From Clostridium sp. CAG:288 (GTDB lineage Bacteria > Bacillota_I > Bacilli_A > RFN20 > CAG-288): a DNA stretch of 17,527 nucleotides. Positions within the stretch are counted from its first letter, which is position 1. Each line of letters starts with the position of its first letter. Below are positions 1 to 7,629 of the stretch, piece after piece. Location: the NCBI GenBank assembly GCA_000437395.1, contig FR898160.1:1-17527 (forward strand), in the 5' to 3' direction. A program made the position numbers and the translations under genes. A model generated the notes under the pieces. The model made no database searches. It had not been told where the DNA came from and was given only the letters and a program-made list of their open reading frames with translations.

Positions 1-102
1 ACATTATCTCTTGGATTAACGTATTTCCTTCGACTACTCTTACTAGTCTTTCTGAATTATAGATATACTCTTTATTATTCTATTGTATGAGATTTCTACA
101 CA

Positions 103-140
103 TAAAAAAAGATGTAATTTTAAATTAAAAAACTACATCT
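103..140 (-). terminator. Rho-independent terminator of the DUF308-like gene
   Basis: On the minus strand, arms AGATGTA and TACATCT (110-116 with 134-140) pair, with a second short A/T stem inside, and a run of U follows (A-run at 103-110 on the plus strand). It lies directly after the stop codon of the membrane protein gene. The stem is AT-rich, so termination may be moderate. Confidence 0.7.
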
Positions 141-146
141 TATTAT

Positions 147-617
147 TTAAAGTTTAATTATTTCTGTTTTATCAAAGAGGACTAAAATAGCTTCAATAAT
201 AAAGACAACTCCTAAAATTATAAAGAAGAAGTCTAACCAGTTAGCACATATAATAAATATACCTGCAACAATCATTAAAACTGGACCAATAATTACTTGT
301 ACAGCTCTACTAACTTTAGATACTACTATAAGTCTATAAGCGCCTAAAGCAATAAATAAAGCACCTATTATAATTACGATGACGTTTTGTAAGAACCAGC
401 TACCTATAATCATCAATACGCCACCAACAATATATAAAACTCCTTCAAGCCGTTTCTTGTCGATAAGTTTCAAGATACCTAATACAATAACAAAAGCTCC
501 TAATATTGTAATTACGACACTAATTACACCACTCTTCATGCAACAAAATAAAATACCAAGTACTAAATAAGCTATAAATTTTATTATGTTGTTCTTAGTC
601 AGATTTAAATTCTTCAT
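147..617 (-). CDS. DUF308/HdeD-like small integral membrane protein
   Basis: A 156-residue protein made almost entirely of hydrophobic segments: about six can be drawn (near residues 11-27, 31-50, 57-74, 77-96, 106-124 and 126-148), with short loops containing Lys/Arg and glycine-rich turns such as GVLYIVGGVLMIIG and IIIGALFIALGAYRL. This repeated three-helix pattern is typical of the DUF308/HdeD family, cytoplasmic-membrane proteins of mostly unknown biochemical role (HdeD is linked to acid resistance in E. coli). The ATG at 617 is preceded by AAAGGA at good spacing. The gene has its own promoter upstream and terminator downstream, so it is monocistronic. Family assignment rests on composition and pattern only; the function is unknown. 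Confidence 0.8.
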   Translation of the reverse strand: MKNLNLTKNNIIKFIAYLVLGILFCCMKSGVISVVITILGAFVIVLGILKLIDKKRLEGVLYIVGGVLMIIGSWFLQNVIVIIIGALFIALGAYRLIVVSKVSRAVQVIIGPVLMIVAGIFIICANWLDFFFIILGVVFIIEAILVLFDKTEIIKL

Positions 618-641
618 ATAGCGATTCCTTTCACTCGATTA

Positions 642-669
642 ATAATACCACTAATAATAGATTAAACAA
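642..669 (-). promoter_or_regulatory. Promoter of the DUF308-like gene
   Basis: On the minus strand there is TTGTTT, a 16-base spacer and TATTAT preceded by TGG (extended -10). It ends about 25 bases before the start codon, which fits a short leader carrying the AAAGGA site. Confidence 0.55.
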
Positions 670-746
670 AAGAATATATAAAATTATTTTAATTATTAGC
701 TATAATATATTTGTTAAGGTATTACTTATGGATTACAAAGAAGCGA

Positions 747-866
747 TTAAAATAATAGAAAAGAAATAATTAATGTAACTAAAACATAAAAGATAATTTC
801 AATGATATTTTTAATAGATTTTTCAGATTTAAAAAAATAATAAATTTTAACAAATATTTTCTTCAT
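747..866 (-). CDS. Possible 39-aa single-pass membrane peptide
   Basis: ATG at 866 opens 39 codons to TAA. The N-terminal half is basic and aromatic (MKKIFVKIYYFFKSEKS) and the C-terminal half (from about residue 21) is one continuous hydrophobic segment ending in FLLF, so the product would be a one-helix membrane peptide. An AGGGG sits about 13 bases upstream of the ATG, slightly far for a ribosome binding site. In sequence this AT-rich, a hydrophobic frame of this length can arise by chance, and no family is recognised. It overlaps a second open frame upstream by 20 bases, which could mean coupling or simply decay. Confidence 0.3.
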   Translation of the reverse strand: MKKIFVKIYYFFKSEKSIKNIIEIIFYVLVTLIISFLLF

Positions 867-984
867 AATATTTTACTACCCCTAATAATACTTTATGAAT
901 TTTTAAACTATCTTCGCTTTTAATAATTCCATTATAATTCTTAAAATAATAAATAATCTTTAATAATTTAAGACTAATTGTCAA
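847..984 (-). pseudogene. Possible remnant frame (about 45 codons)
   Basis: From a TTG at 984 to TAA at 847 a frame stays open and reads like ordinary protein in its second half (NYNGIIKSEDSLKIHKVLL, then GVVKYYEENIC). The TTG has no spaced ribosome binding site and a stop lies just upstream, so this is more likely the tail of a broken gene than an intact small gene. No homolog is recognised. An open frame of this length is uncommon by chance at this base composition but not excluded. Confidence 0.22.
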
Positions 985-1021
985 TCCTAACTATTATTTT
1001 ATAATATCAAATTTTACATAT

Positions 1022-1050
1022 AAAAAAAGTCCAATACAAGCGTATTAGAC
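1022..1050 (-). terminator. Terminator of the tRNA unit
   Basis: On the minus strand GTCTAATAC, loop GCTT, GTATTGGAC form a 9-bp stem (one G-U pair) followed by seven U. It lies 15 bases after the CCA end of tRNA-Glu. Confidence 0.9.
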
Positions 1051-1064
1051 AAATTCTATTCTAT

Positions 1065-1141
1065 TGGTGACCCGTACGGGATTCGAACCCATGAATGCAT
1101 GCGTGAAAGGCATGTGAGTTAAGCCACTTCTCCAACGGGCC
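1065..1141 (-). tRNA. tRNA-Glu (anticodon UUC), CCA encoded
   Basis: A full cloverleaf reads on the minus strand: acceptor GGCCCGT/ACGGGTC, D arm GAG/CTC, anticodon stem CATGC/GCATG around loop CTTTCAC (anticodon TTC, plus-strand 1105-1107), T arm ATGGG-TTCGAAT-CCCGT, discriminator A and a genomically encoded CCA (1065-1067). It closely resembles Bacillus tRNA-Glu. It is the second gene of a two-tRNA transcript, 13 bases after tRNA-Asn. Confidence 0.97.
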
Positions 1142-1154
1142 TTTAGATAAAAAA

Positions 1155-1230
1155 TGGCGCTTAGTGTAGGGCTCGAACCTACGACCGATCGGTTAACAGC
1201 CGATTGCTCTGCCAACTGAGCTAACTAAGC
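1155..1230 (-). tRNA. tRNA-Asn (anticodon GUU), CCA encoded
   Basis: The minus strand gives acceptor GCTTAGT/ACTAAGC, D arm GCTC/GAGC with GTTGG loop, anticodon stem ATCGG/CCGAT around CTGTTAA (anticodon GTT, plus-strand 1195-1197), variable CGGTC, T arm GTAGG-TTCGAGC-CCTAC, discriminator G and encoded CCA (1155-1157). It is the first gene of the tRNA transcript, with its promoter directly upstream. Confidence 0.97.
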
Positions 1231-1242
1231 GGCACGTCCATT

Positions 1243-1271
1243 ATAATATCATAGGAATATCACGTTTGCAA
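1243..1271 (-). promoter_or_regulatory. Promoter of the tRNA-Asn/tRNA-Glu unit
   Basis: On the minus strand TTGCAA, a 17-base spacer and TATTAT stand 12 bases upstream of the mature 5' end of tRNA-Asn. An overlapping TATAAT three bases further on is an alternative -10. Confidence 0.7.
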
Positions 1272-1365
1272 CAACTTTTTGATTTTTTTTGAAAATATTA
1301 TTAGTAGCCAAAACTAAAAGATATTTTCTTTGATTTTAAGTAAAAAAGTTATAGTGCGTTATTGC

Positions 1366-1393
1366 AAATTAAAAGCCAGAAATTAATCTGGCT
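1366..1393 (-). terminator. Terminator of acpP
   Basis: On the minus strand AGCCAGA, loop TTAATT, TCTGGCT form a 7-bp stem followed by TTTAATTT. The U run is interrupted, so it may be leaky, but it begins 7 bases after the acpP stop codon. Confidence 0.75.
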
Positions 1394-1399
1394 AAATAA

Positions 1400-1621
1400 T
1401 TACATTTTCTTTTCGATAAGATTTTTTAAATCTTCAACTGTAGAAATGGAATACATTTCTTCATCTTCAAATTCGAAACCAAATTCTTCTTCAATAGCAG
1501 CTAAAATATCTGCGATATCTAAGGAATCCAATCCAAGATCTTTAAGTTTACTTTCTGGAGTAATTTCTTTTCCCTTAATAAACTTTTTAACAATCTTACT
1601 TAACTTTTCATAAATATCCAT
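1400..1621 (-). CDS. acpP: Acyl carrier protein
   Basis: A 73-residue acidic, helical protein of the ACP family, the cytosolic carrier of growing acyl chains in fatty acid and phospholipid synthesis. The phosphopantetheine attachment motif is GLDSLD with Ser33, followed by the usual acidic helix (EEEFGFEFEDEEM) and a conserved TVEDL segment near the C-terminus. It is a few residues shorter than the typical 77. The ATG at 1621 has AAGGAG seven bases upstream. It has its own terminator and likely an extended -10 promoter. The attached prosthetic group would come from CoA, which gives a loose metabolic link to the coaE domain encoded further right; this link is general biochemistry, not shown by the sequence. 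Confidence 0.93.
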   Translation of the reverse strand: MDIYEKLSKIVKKFIKGKEITPESKLKDLGLDSLDIADILAAIEEEFGFEFEDEEMYSISTVEDLKNLIEKKM

Positions 1622-1645
1622 AAAAATTCTCCTTAAATCCTTTTT

Positions 1646-1654
1646 ATTTTAACA
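1646..1654 (-). promoter_or_regulatory. Probable extended -10 of the acpP promoter
   Basis: On the minus strand TGT-TAAAAT lies about 25 bases before the acpP ATG. No good -35 is visible 16-18 bases further upstream, so recognition would rest on the TGn extension. Confidence 0.4.
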
Positions 1655-1689
1655 CTAAAGATATTAAAAATCTACTTTTTAAGAGCAAC

Positions 1690-1711
1690 AAAAAAGTCCG
1701 ACATGCGGACT
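1690..1711 (-). terminator. Terminator of rpsU
   Basis: On the minus strand AGTCCG, loop CATGT, CGGACT is followed by a run of six U. It starts 6 bases after the rpsU stop codon and separates rpsU from acpP. Confidence 0.9.
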
Positions 1712-1716
1712 ATTGT

Positions 1717-1890
1717 TTAGCGACCTTTGCGTCTGGCTTGTTCGCTCTTTAATTTACGACGTAAGCCTGGCTTGAGATAAGCTTCGTGTTTGCGAGCTTC
1801 AGCTAAGGTACCTGCTTTGTTGACTTGTCTCTTGAAACGGCGTAAAGCTTCGTCTAAGGACTCGTTTTCACGTACGGTGGTTTTTGGCAT
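1717..1890 (-). CDS. rpsU: Ribosomal protein S21
   Basis: A 57-residue very basic protein, the small-subunit protein bound near the anti-Shine-Dalgarno end of 16S rRNA. It begins MPKTTVRENESLDEALRRFK, the classic S21 opening, continues with EARKHEAYLKPGLRR, and ends in an Arg/Lys-rich tail (SEQARRKGR). Length equals the usual Firmicute S21. The ATG at 1890 is preceded by a very strong AAGGAGGTGG. The G+C content of this gene is clearly higher than that of its neighbours, as is usual for ribosomal protein genes in AT-rich genomes. In many Firmicutes rpsU lies near yqeY or dnaG; here it stands alone, divergent from dnaE. Confidence 0.96.
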   Translation of the reverse strand: MPKTTVRENESLDEALRRFKRQVNKAGTLAEARKHEAYLKPGLRRKLKSEQARRKGR

Positions 1891-1910
1891 AATATTTCCA
1901 CCTCCTTCTG

Positions 1911-1925
1911 AAGCGGTGTTCGCTT
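1911..1925 (-). promoter_or_regulatory. Small hairpin in the rpsU leader, next to the ribosome binding site
   Basis: On the minus strand AAGCG, loop AACAC, CGCTT form a 5-bp stem that ends four bases before AAGGAGGTGG. It could modulate translation of rpsU; a stem this short may also be incidental. Confidence 0.3.
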
Positions 1926-1938
1926 TAAAACCATATGA

Positions 1939-1967
1939 ATTATACTCATATTTAAATGTAAACGCAA
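1939..1967 (-). promoter_or_regulatory. Promoter of rpsU
   Basis: On the minus strand TTGCGT, a 17-base spacer and a perfect TATAAT lie about 50 bases before the start codon. Confidence 0.7.
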
Positions 1968-2070
1968 GATAAATTAAGCTTTTATTGCGTTTTTATCGAC
2001 ATTTTTTATTACAAATAATTTTATATTAAAAATTTATTGTCTTTCTCTCGTTTAAATTGAAATAAACATT

Positions 2071-2076
2071 TATAAT
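2071..2076 (+). promoter_or_regulatory. -10 element of dnaE, placed for a leaderless transcript
   Basis: A perfect TATAAT ends six bases before the dnaE ATG, so the expected transcription start falls on or next to the A of the start codon. The 40 bases upstream have no AGG/GAG ribosome binding sequence. No clear -35 is seen at 16-18 bases (nearest is TCGTTT). Confidence 0.55.
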
Positions 2077-2082
2077 ATAAGT

Positions 2083-4980
2083 ATGATTAAAGAAGATTTT
2101 AATTTTTATCCTTTAAACGTTTTATCCGAATATTCATTGCTAGAGAGCGCTTTAAAAATTGAAGATTATATTGCAAAATTAAAATTATTCAATTATAAGG
2201 GCGGTGCTATAGCCGATCTAAACCATACATATGGATATGGTCCTTTTAGCGTTCAAATGAAAAAGAATAATTTAAAATCAATATACGGCTTAACTTTGGA
2301 TATTTGTCTTAATGGCGAAATTATCAAAGTATCTTTTTATATTAAAAATAACGATGGTTATAAAAACATATTAAAAATAGTAAATAGTATTGATTTAACA
2401 GAGCCACTTAAAGTTGATTCATATGAGCTTAAAGGATTGATTGCTGTTATTCATACTTCATCAATAACAAAAATTGACTTGTGTAAAAACTTAATTTATA
2501 AGCTTTCTAACAAAGTTGATAATTTATATTTAGGATTAGAAATATATAATCAAGATGATATAACAAAAGCAAATTTAATAAGAGATTTTGTAAAAGTATA
2601 TCCTTATAAATTAGTTGCTTTTCCTAACATTTTATATGCCAATAAAAAAGATCATGAAGCTTATCAAATTCTTAATGCCATAAAAGAAAAATCTACTATT
2701 GAGTCATTAAATCAAGAAGGACCATACTTTATTTTAAGTCCAAAAGCTTTAGGCGTATTATATTCTAATGAAGAGATAAATAATACAGTAGAAATAGCAA
2801 ATGATTGTACCTTTAATTTTTTAGATATTAAAGGACATATGCTCAAATTCTATCAAGAACAAAAAGAAAGTGATAATAAATTAAGGCAACTCGCTTTTGA
2901 AAATGCCAATAAATTAAATTTATCTAGCGACGTTTACTTAAAAAGAATTGAAAAAGAACTTAATATAATTTCTAAAATGGGCTATTCAGATTATTTTTTA
3001 ATAGTTTCTGATTATATAAATTACGCAAAATCAATAGGAATATTAGTCGGGCCAGGCCGTGGATCAGCAGCAGGTAGTTTAGTTTCATATGTTTTAGGAA
3101 TAACTGAAATTGATCCGCTAAAGTTTAACCTTAGTTTTGAAAGATTTTTAAATCCATTAAGAGTAACAATGCCTGATATTGATGTCGATATCGAAGAAGA
3201 AAGACGTATAGAAGTAATAGACTATATTAAAAGAAGATATGGTGAAGATAAAGTAGCTAATATTGTTACTTTTAACACAATCAAACTTAAGAGCTCTATT
3301 AGAAACGTCGGAGATGTTTTAAAATACATTCCAGCAAGAGTAGATACTTTAGCTAAATCAATTGCCAAGAATTCAAAAAGCACAAATTTTGAAGAAGAAG
3401 CTAAAAGCAATTATTCTTTCAACAAACTTTTATCTGACAAATACTATCAAAATATAGTTTCTAAAGCTAACAAAATTGTCGGTTTTCCAACAAACACTTC
3501 AATTCATGCAGCTGGAATTATTTTATCTAACACGCCATTAAATGAATCAATTGAATTTAAAAATGGTATTGTTAATCAAGAATTCAGCTATTTAGAACAA
3601 TTAGGATTTTTAAAAATGGATATCTTAAGTTTATCTAATTTGACATTTATAAAAAATATCAGAAATTATATTAAAGAACTTGGATATAAAGATATAAATA
3701 TTTCCGAAAATTTAAACGACCAAAAGTCATACGAAATTTTAAATAAAGGTATGACGTTAGGTATTTTCCAACTTGAATCATATGGAATAAATGAAGCTAT
3801 AAAGCAAATAAAACCTACTTGTTTTAATGATCTAGTTGCTCTCCTTGCTTTATTTAGGCCAGGGCCAATGGCTAATATACCTATATACGCCAAAAGAAAA
3901 GAGGAAAATAAGATTCCATCTTCAGGATATAAAGCACTCGACAATGAATTAAAAGAAACATACGGAATAATTATCTATCAAGAACAAATTATTCGCATTG
4001 CACAAATAGTTGCAAAATTTGAACCTGGAAAAGCTGATCTTTTACGTCGCGCAATTTCTAAAAAAGACACTTCCAAAATGATGGCCTTAAAAGAAGAATT
4101 TATAAATGGCTCTATCAATAATGGTTATCAAAAAAGCGACGCCGAAAATATCTATAATTTAATTCTTAAATTTTCAAATTACGGCTTTAACAAATCCCAC
4201 TCAGTTTCATATTCAATGATTTCACTTTTGTTGCTTTATTATAAAGCGCATTATCCTCTAGCTTTTTATAGTGCTCTATTAGAAACAACATCAACATCAG
4301 ATAAAAACTTCATAAAGCTTATACGAGAAGCACGATATTTTGGTATAAAAATTAAAAATCCAGACATTAATATCAGTAACTCTTCTAAACCAGTTGTATT
4401 AGACAATTGTATTTATTTACCATTTAAAACAATATCTGGAATAAATAAAGGTGTCTATGAATCTTTAGTTACTAATAGAAATAATAAATTTTGTTCTTTA
4501 TCTAATGTTATAGTAAGCCTTCGAAAATCAAATTCGTTAGATATTAATAGCTTTAAATCGTTAATAAATGCTGGCGTTTTCGACTCGTTTGGTTATACGC
4601 GTGGAGGACTTATTGAAAGCTGTCCTCAATTAATACAAGATAGCGAATATATGCTCGGTGATGAAACTTTGGATATTAAAAGAAGTGATGACAAAGTTAA
4701 AAATTTAATTAGAGAAAAAGATACATTAGGAGTTTGCTTATCAATAAAGATAAAAGATCTTATAACGACAAAGGAAGGATATATTCCTTTGATTATAACT
4801 AAAGAAGAAATAAAAACATCAACCGGTTATGTTAATTTTGTAACAGATGGATATAACGAATATAGAATTATATCAAGTAAACCACAAGGTTTAACTACTT
4901 ATGATAAGATACTAGTTTCAGGAAATATTGATAGAAACACTAACCGCATAACTAACGCATCAATTATAAAGGAGAAATAA
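2083..4980 (+). CDS. dnaE: DNA polymerase III alpha subunit, DnaE type
   Basis: A 965-residue C-family replicative polymerase subunit, cytosolic, expected in Firmicutes to act beside PolC, extending primers. Order: PHP domain (about 6-250), palm with GPGRGSAAGSLVSY and catalytic Asp365 and Asp367 in PDIDVD, third Asp513 in FLKMDIL, fingers with FNKSHSVSYS, helix-hairpin-helix region, and a C-terminal OB fold (about 870-960). The PHP domain is degenerate: where active relatives have HLHVH, this protein reads PLNVL (10-14), so the metal-binding histidines are gone and associated hydrolytic or proofreading activity is unlikely. It is shorter than typical 1,050-1,150 aa DnaE. The ATG at 2083 is fixed by the match of residues 8-20 to the family N-terminus, yet it has no ribosome binding site. 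First gene of an operon with polA and mutM-coaE. Confidence 0.95.
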   Translation: MIKEDFNFYPLNVLSEYSLLESALKIEDYIAKLKLFNYKGGAIADLNHTYGYGPFSVQMKKNNLKSIYGLTLDICLNGEIIKVSFYIKNNDGYKNILKIVNSIDLTEPLKVDSYELKGLIAVIHTSSITKIDLCKNLIYKLSNKVDNLYLGLEIYNQDDITKANLIRDFVKVYPYKLVAFPNILYANKKDHEAYQILNAIKEKSTIESLNQEGPYFILSPKALGVLYSNEEINNTVEIANDCTFNFLDIKGHMLKFYQEQKESDNKLRQLAFENANKLNLSSDVYLKRIEKELNIISKMGYSDYFLIVSDYINYAKSIGILVGPGRGSAAGSLVSYVLGITEIDPLKFNLSFERFLNPLRVTMPDIDVDIEEERRIEVIDYIKRRYGEDKVANIVTFNTIKLKSSIRNVGDVLKYIPARVDTLAKSIAKNSKSTNFEEEAKSNYSFNKLLSDKYYQNIVSKANKIVGFPTNTSIHAAGIILSNTPLNESIEFKNGIVNQEFSYLEQLGFLKMDILSLSNLTFIKNIRNYIKELGYKDINISENLNDQKSYEILNKGMTLGIFQLESYGINEAIKQIKPTCFNDLVALLALFRPGPMANIPIYAKRKEENKIPSSGYKALDNELKETYGIIIYQEQIIRIAQIVAKFEPGKADLLRRAISKKDTSKMMALKEEFINGSINNGYQKSDAENIYNLILKFSNYGFNKSHSVSYSMISLLLLYYKAHYPLAFYSALLETTSTSDKNFIKLIREARYFGIKIKNPDINISNSSKPVVLDNCIYLPFKTISGINKGVYESLVTNRNNKFCSLSNVIVSLRKSNSLDINSFKSLINAGVFDSFGYTRGGLIESCPQLIQDSEYMLGDETLDIKRSDDKVKNLIREKDTLGVCLSIKIKDLITTKEGYIPLIITKEEIKTSTGYVNFVTDGYNEYRIISSKPQGLTTYDKILVSGNIDRNTNRITNASIIKEK

Positions 4981-4981
4981 C

Positions 4982-7618
4982 ATGTCAAAAACATATATTA
5001 TCGATGGAAATTCATTATTATTTAGAGCTTTTTATGCATTATTTAGACCTGGTGTTGAACTTATGCACAGCAAAGATGGAACACCTACAAACGCTATTTA
5101 CTCTTTTAAAAATATGATGCAAAAAATAAAAAGCGAATTATCTGATAATGACAAGATGATCGTTTGCTTTGATACAGATAGCAAGACATTCCGTTCAAAA
5201 GAATTAGAGACATATAAAAAGAATAGAAAACCACTTGAGCCAGCCTTAAAAGTTCAACTTCCATTAGCCAGAAAGCTTTTAGATGCAATGGGTATTTTTT
5301 ACTATGAACTTCCAGGATATGAAGGTGATGATATTGCCGGTTCACTAGCTAAATATGCTGCCAAATTAGGTGATGAAGTAACTCTATTTACATCAGATAA
5401 AGACTTTTTACAACTTTTAGACGACAACATTGTCGTTAAGTTCCTTAGAAAAGGTTTATCTGAAATAGAGCTTTTCACTAAAGATAACATTTATGAAAAA
5501 TTAGGCTTTAGAGCTGATCAGGTCACTGATTATAAGGGATTAGTAGGAGATACATCAGATAACTTCAAAGGAATACCTGGTATCGGCGAAAAAACAGCCG
5601 TTAAACTTTTAAATGAATACGGACACCTAGAAGAAATAATCATTGGTATGCAATCTTTAAATACAAAAACAGCAAAAAATATAGTTGAAAACGCTGAACT
5701 TGGAAGATTTTGTAAGCACATAGCCACAATAATAACAGATATGCCAAATATTCATGAAGTTTATGACAAAGGACAAGTTAAAGATTTTAACTATCTTGAA
5801 CTACGAGCTTTTTATAAAAAATATGACTTATATAAATTTTATAAAGAACTAGAAGATGAAATGAAAAGACGTGAAGGAGAACAAATGTCGCTAGACTTTG
5901 ATGAAGAAAGATTAGAAGCTTATTCTAATTTTGAATTTGTCGAAACTCAAAAAAATAAAAACTCTTATAGTATTAAAGAGCTAACAACGTTAAAAGATAT
6001 CGATGTTTCATCCGTAGTTGTATCCTTTAGCGGTGAAAATCCACATAACGGAACAATAGATTGCTTTTATTTATCTAATGGAAAAGAAATATTTTATATT
6101 TCGAAAGATAACGCTATAAAAGACGATTATTTTAAAACTTATTTAGTTTCTCCAAAACAAAAATCTACTTACAACTTAAAAGCATTAATTGTCATAGCTA
6201 ATAGACTTGGATTACCAACACCTATCGGCTTTGATTTCGATTTGCTTCTAGCAACATATTTAATTGATGCTGATGTAGAAAGTGAACCTAAAGCAATATT
6301 AAATTGTTATGGAATAAACGATGAAACTTTACCTGCTTACGCATTGCTTTCTTTAAAATCGGTAGAACTTAAAGATTCAGTTTTAAACAAACTTAAAGAG
6401 CTTGAGGAAATCGATCTTTTTGAAAAAGTAGAAATGCCATTAACAAAAGTTTTAGCAACAATGGAGATTGAAGGATTTCCTATCGATAAAGAAACACTAG
6501 CTAAAATTAATGAACAATACAAAGAAAGATTAACCAAAACAAAAGATAAAATTATCCAATATATCGGTCATGAAATAAATTTAAATTCTCCAAAGCAAGT
6601 TGGCGCTTTATTGTTTGAAGAACTTGGATTAACTAATCCAAAGAGCAAAAAATCAACTTCAACAAGTTTTGAAGTACTAAACGCTATGAAAAATCAACAT
6701 CCTATAATTGAACTTTTAATTGATTATAGAAAAATTAATAAAAGTATCTCTAGCTATACAGAATCTTTACCTCAACACATATTTAGCGATGGTAAAATAC
6801 ACGCTATGTTTAATCAAGCTTTGACAACTACTGGAAGATTGTCAATGAGTGAACCAAACTTACAAAATATTAGCATCAGAAACGAAGAAAGCAAAGAGAT
6901 AAGAAAAGCCTTCTTCTATCCTAATAACGAATTTTATATCATGTCATTTGACTATTCACAAATAGAATTAAGAATGATTGCTTCCCTTGCTAACGTAACG
7001 CAGCTTCTAGACGCTTTTAATAGCGATGTAGACATTCACACAACCACTGCTTCTGTTGTCTTCCACGTACCTTTAAATGAAGTAACACACGATATGCGTA
7101 GAAAAGCCAAAGCAGTCAACTTTGGAATTGTATATGGAATTTCTTCATATGGATTAGCTGAACAACTAGAAATATCAAGAACTGAAGCTAAAGAAATAAT
7201 GGATAATTTCCACAGAACATTCACCGGTCTAGAAGAATATAACAACAACGTCATAAATTTTGCCAAATCACATGAATATGTCACGACAATTTTAAATAGA
7301 CGAAGATATTTAAAAGATATTAATTCTGAAAACCATACTCTTAGAGCTTTCTCTGAAAGAGCTGCAATAAATACAACTGTTCAGGGCTCAGCCGCTGATT
7401 TAATAAAAGTTGCAATGATAAAAATTGATGAAATGCTTAAAAATTATAAAACCAAAATGGTTCTTCAAATCCACGATGAACTTATATTTAAAGTTCCTAA
7501 GGATGAAAAAGGAATCATTGAAGATAAGATCATAGAAATAATGGAAAATGCATTAAAGTTAAAATGTCGACTTAAAGTCGAAGGCTCTAGCGCTTTTTGC
7601 TGGTATGATGCCAAATAG
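4982..7618 (+). CDS. polA: DNA polymerase I
   Basis: An 878-residue A-family polymerase for gap filling, RNA primer removal and repair, close in length to Bacillus PolA. The 5' nuclease (about 1-290) keeps the acidic motifs DGNSLLFRAF, YEGDDIAG, TSDKDF and GLVGDTSDN and the helix-hairpin-helix GIPGIGEKTA. The middle 3'-5' exonuclease-like domain (about 320-470) lacks the acidic DxE pair and later Asp residues, so it should be inactive, as in Bacillus and Taq enzymes. The polymerase domain has motif A DYSQIELR (Asp657), motif B RRKAKAVNFGIVYG (Lys710) and motif C HDE (Asp832). The ATG lies one base after the dnaE stop, and its AAGGAG is inside the end of dnaE, indicating translational coupling. 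Confidence 0.97.
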   Translation: MSKTYIIDGNSLLFRAFYALFRPGVELMHSKDGTPTNAIYSFKNMMQKIKSELSDNDKMIVCFDTDSKTFRSKELETYKKNRKPLEPALKVQLPLARKLLDAMGIFYYELPGYEGDDIAGSLAKYAAKLGDEVTLFTSDKDFLQLLDDNIVVKFLRKGLSEIELFTKDNIYEKLGFRADQVTDYKGLVGDTSDNFKGIPGIGEKTAVKLLNEYGHLEEIIIGMQSLNTKTAKNIVENAELGRFCKHIATIITDMPNIHEVYDKGQVKDFNYLELRAFYKKYDLYKFYKELEDEMKRREGEQMSLDFDEERLEAYSNFEFVETQKNKNSYSIKELTTLKDIDVSSVVVSFSGENPHNGTIDCFYLSNGKEIFYISKDNAIKDDYFKTYLVSPKQKSTYNLKALIVIANRLGLPTPIGFDFDLLLATYLIDADVESEPKAILNCYGINDETLPAYALLSLKSVELKDSVLNKLKELEEIDLFEKVEMPLTKVLATMEIEGFPIDKETLAKINEQYKERLTKTKDKIIQYIGHEINLNSPKQVGALLFEELGLTNPKSKKSTSTSFEVLNAMKNQHPIIELLIDYRKINKSISSYTESLPQHIFSDGKIHAMFNQALTTTGRLSMSEPNLQNISIRNEESKEIRKAFFYPNNEFYIMSFDYSQIELRMIASLANVTQLLDAFNSDVDIHTTTASVVFHVPLNEVTHDMRRKAKAVNFGIVYGISSYGLAEQLEISRTEAKEIMDNFHRTFTGLEEYNNNVINFAKSHEYVTTILNRRRYLKDINSENHTLRAFSERAAINTTVQGSAADLIKVAMIKIDEMLKNYKTKMVLQIHDELIFKVPKDEKGIIEDKIIEIMENALKLKCRLKVEGSSAFCWYDAK

Positions 7619-7629
7619 GAGAAAATACT

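Larger units (their letters stand above)
618..1021. other. Gene-poor AT-rich intergenic stretch with tiny open frames
   Basis: No protein of normal size is encoded here. It holds the promoter of the DUF308-like gene and, on the plus strand, a TATAAT (701-706), an AAGG (716-719) and an ATG at 728 that opens only 13 codons (MDYKEAIKIIEKK) before TAA. On the minus strand it holds two small overlapping open frames, listed separately. The arrangement looks like decayed genes rather than a structured RNA; no strong GC-containing hairpin was seen until the tRNA terminator at 1022. Confidence 0.6.

Noticed and set aside
1022..1393. Riboswitch or T-box near the tRNA genes
   Set aside because: The structured sequence is fully explained by two tRNAs, their terminator and the acpP terminator.
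1362..1613. Plus-strand frame of 83 codons across acpP
   Set aside because: Serine-rich antisense reading of acpP, which is a certain gene.
1790..1972. Plus-strand frame of 60 codons across rpsU
   Set aside because: Antisense of the ribosomal protein gene, and it runs through the rpsU promoter.
3222..3944. Open frames on the strand opposite dnaE (and similar ones opposite polA)
   Set aside because: They are antisense shadows of conserved coding sequence, have no ribosome binding sites, and show unnatural composition.
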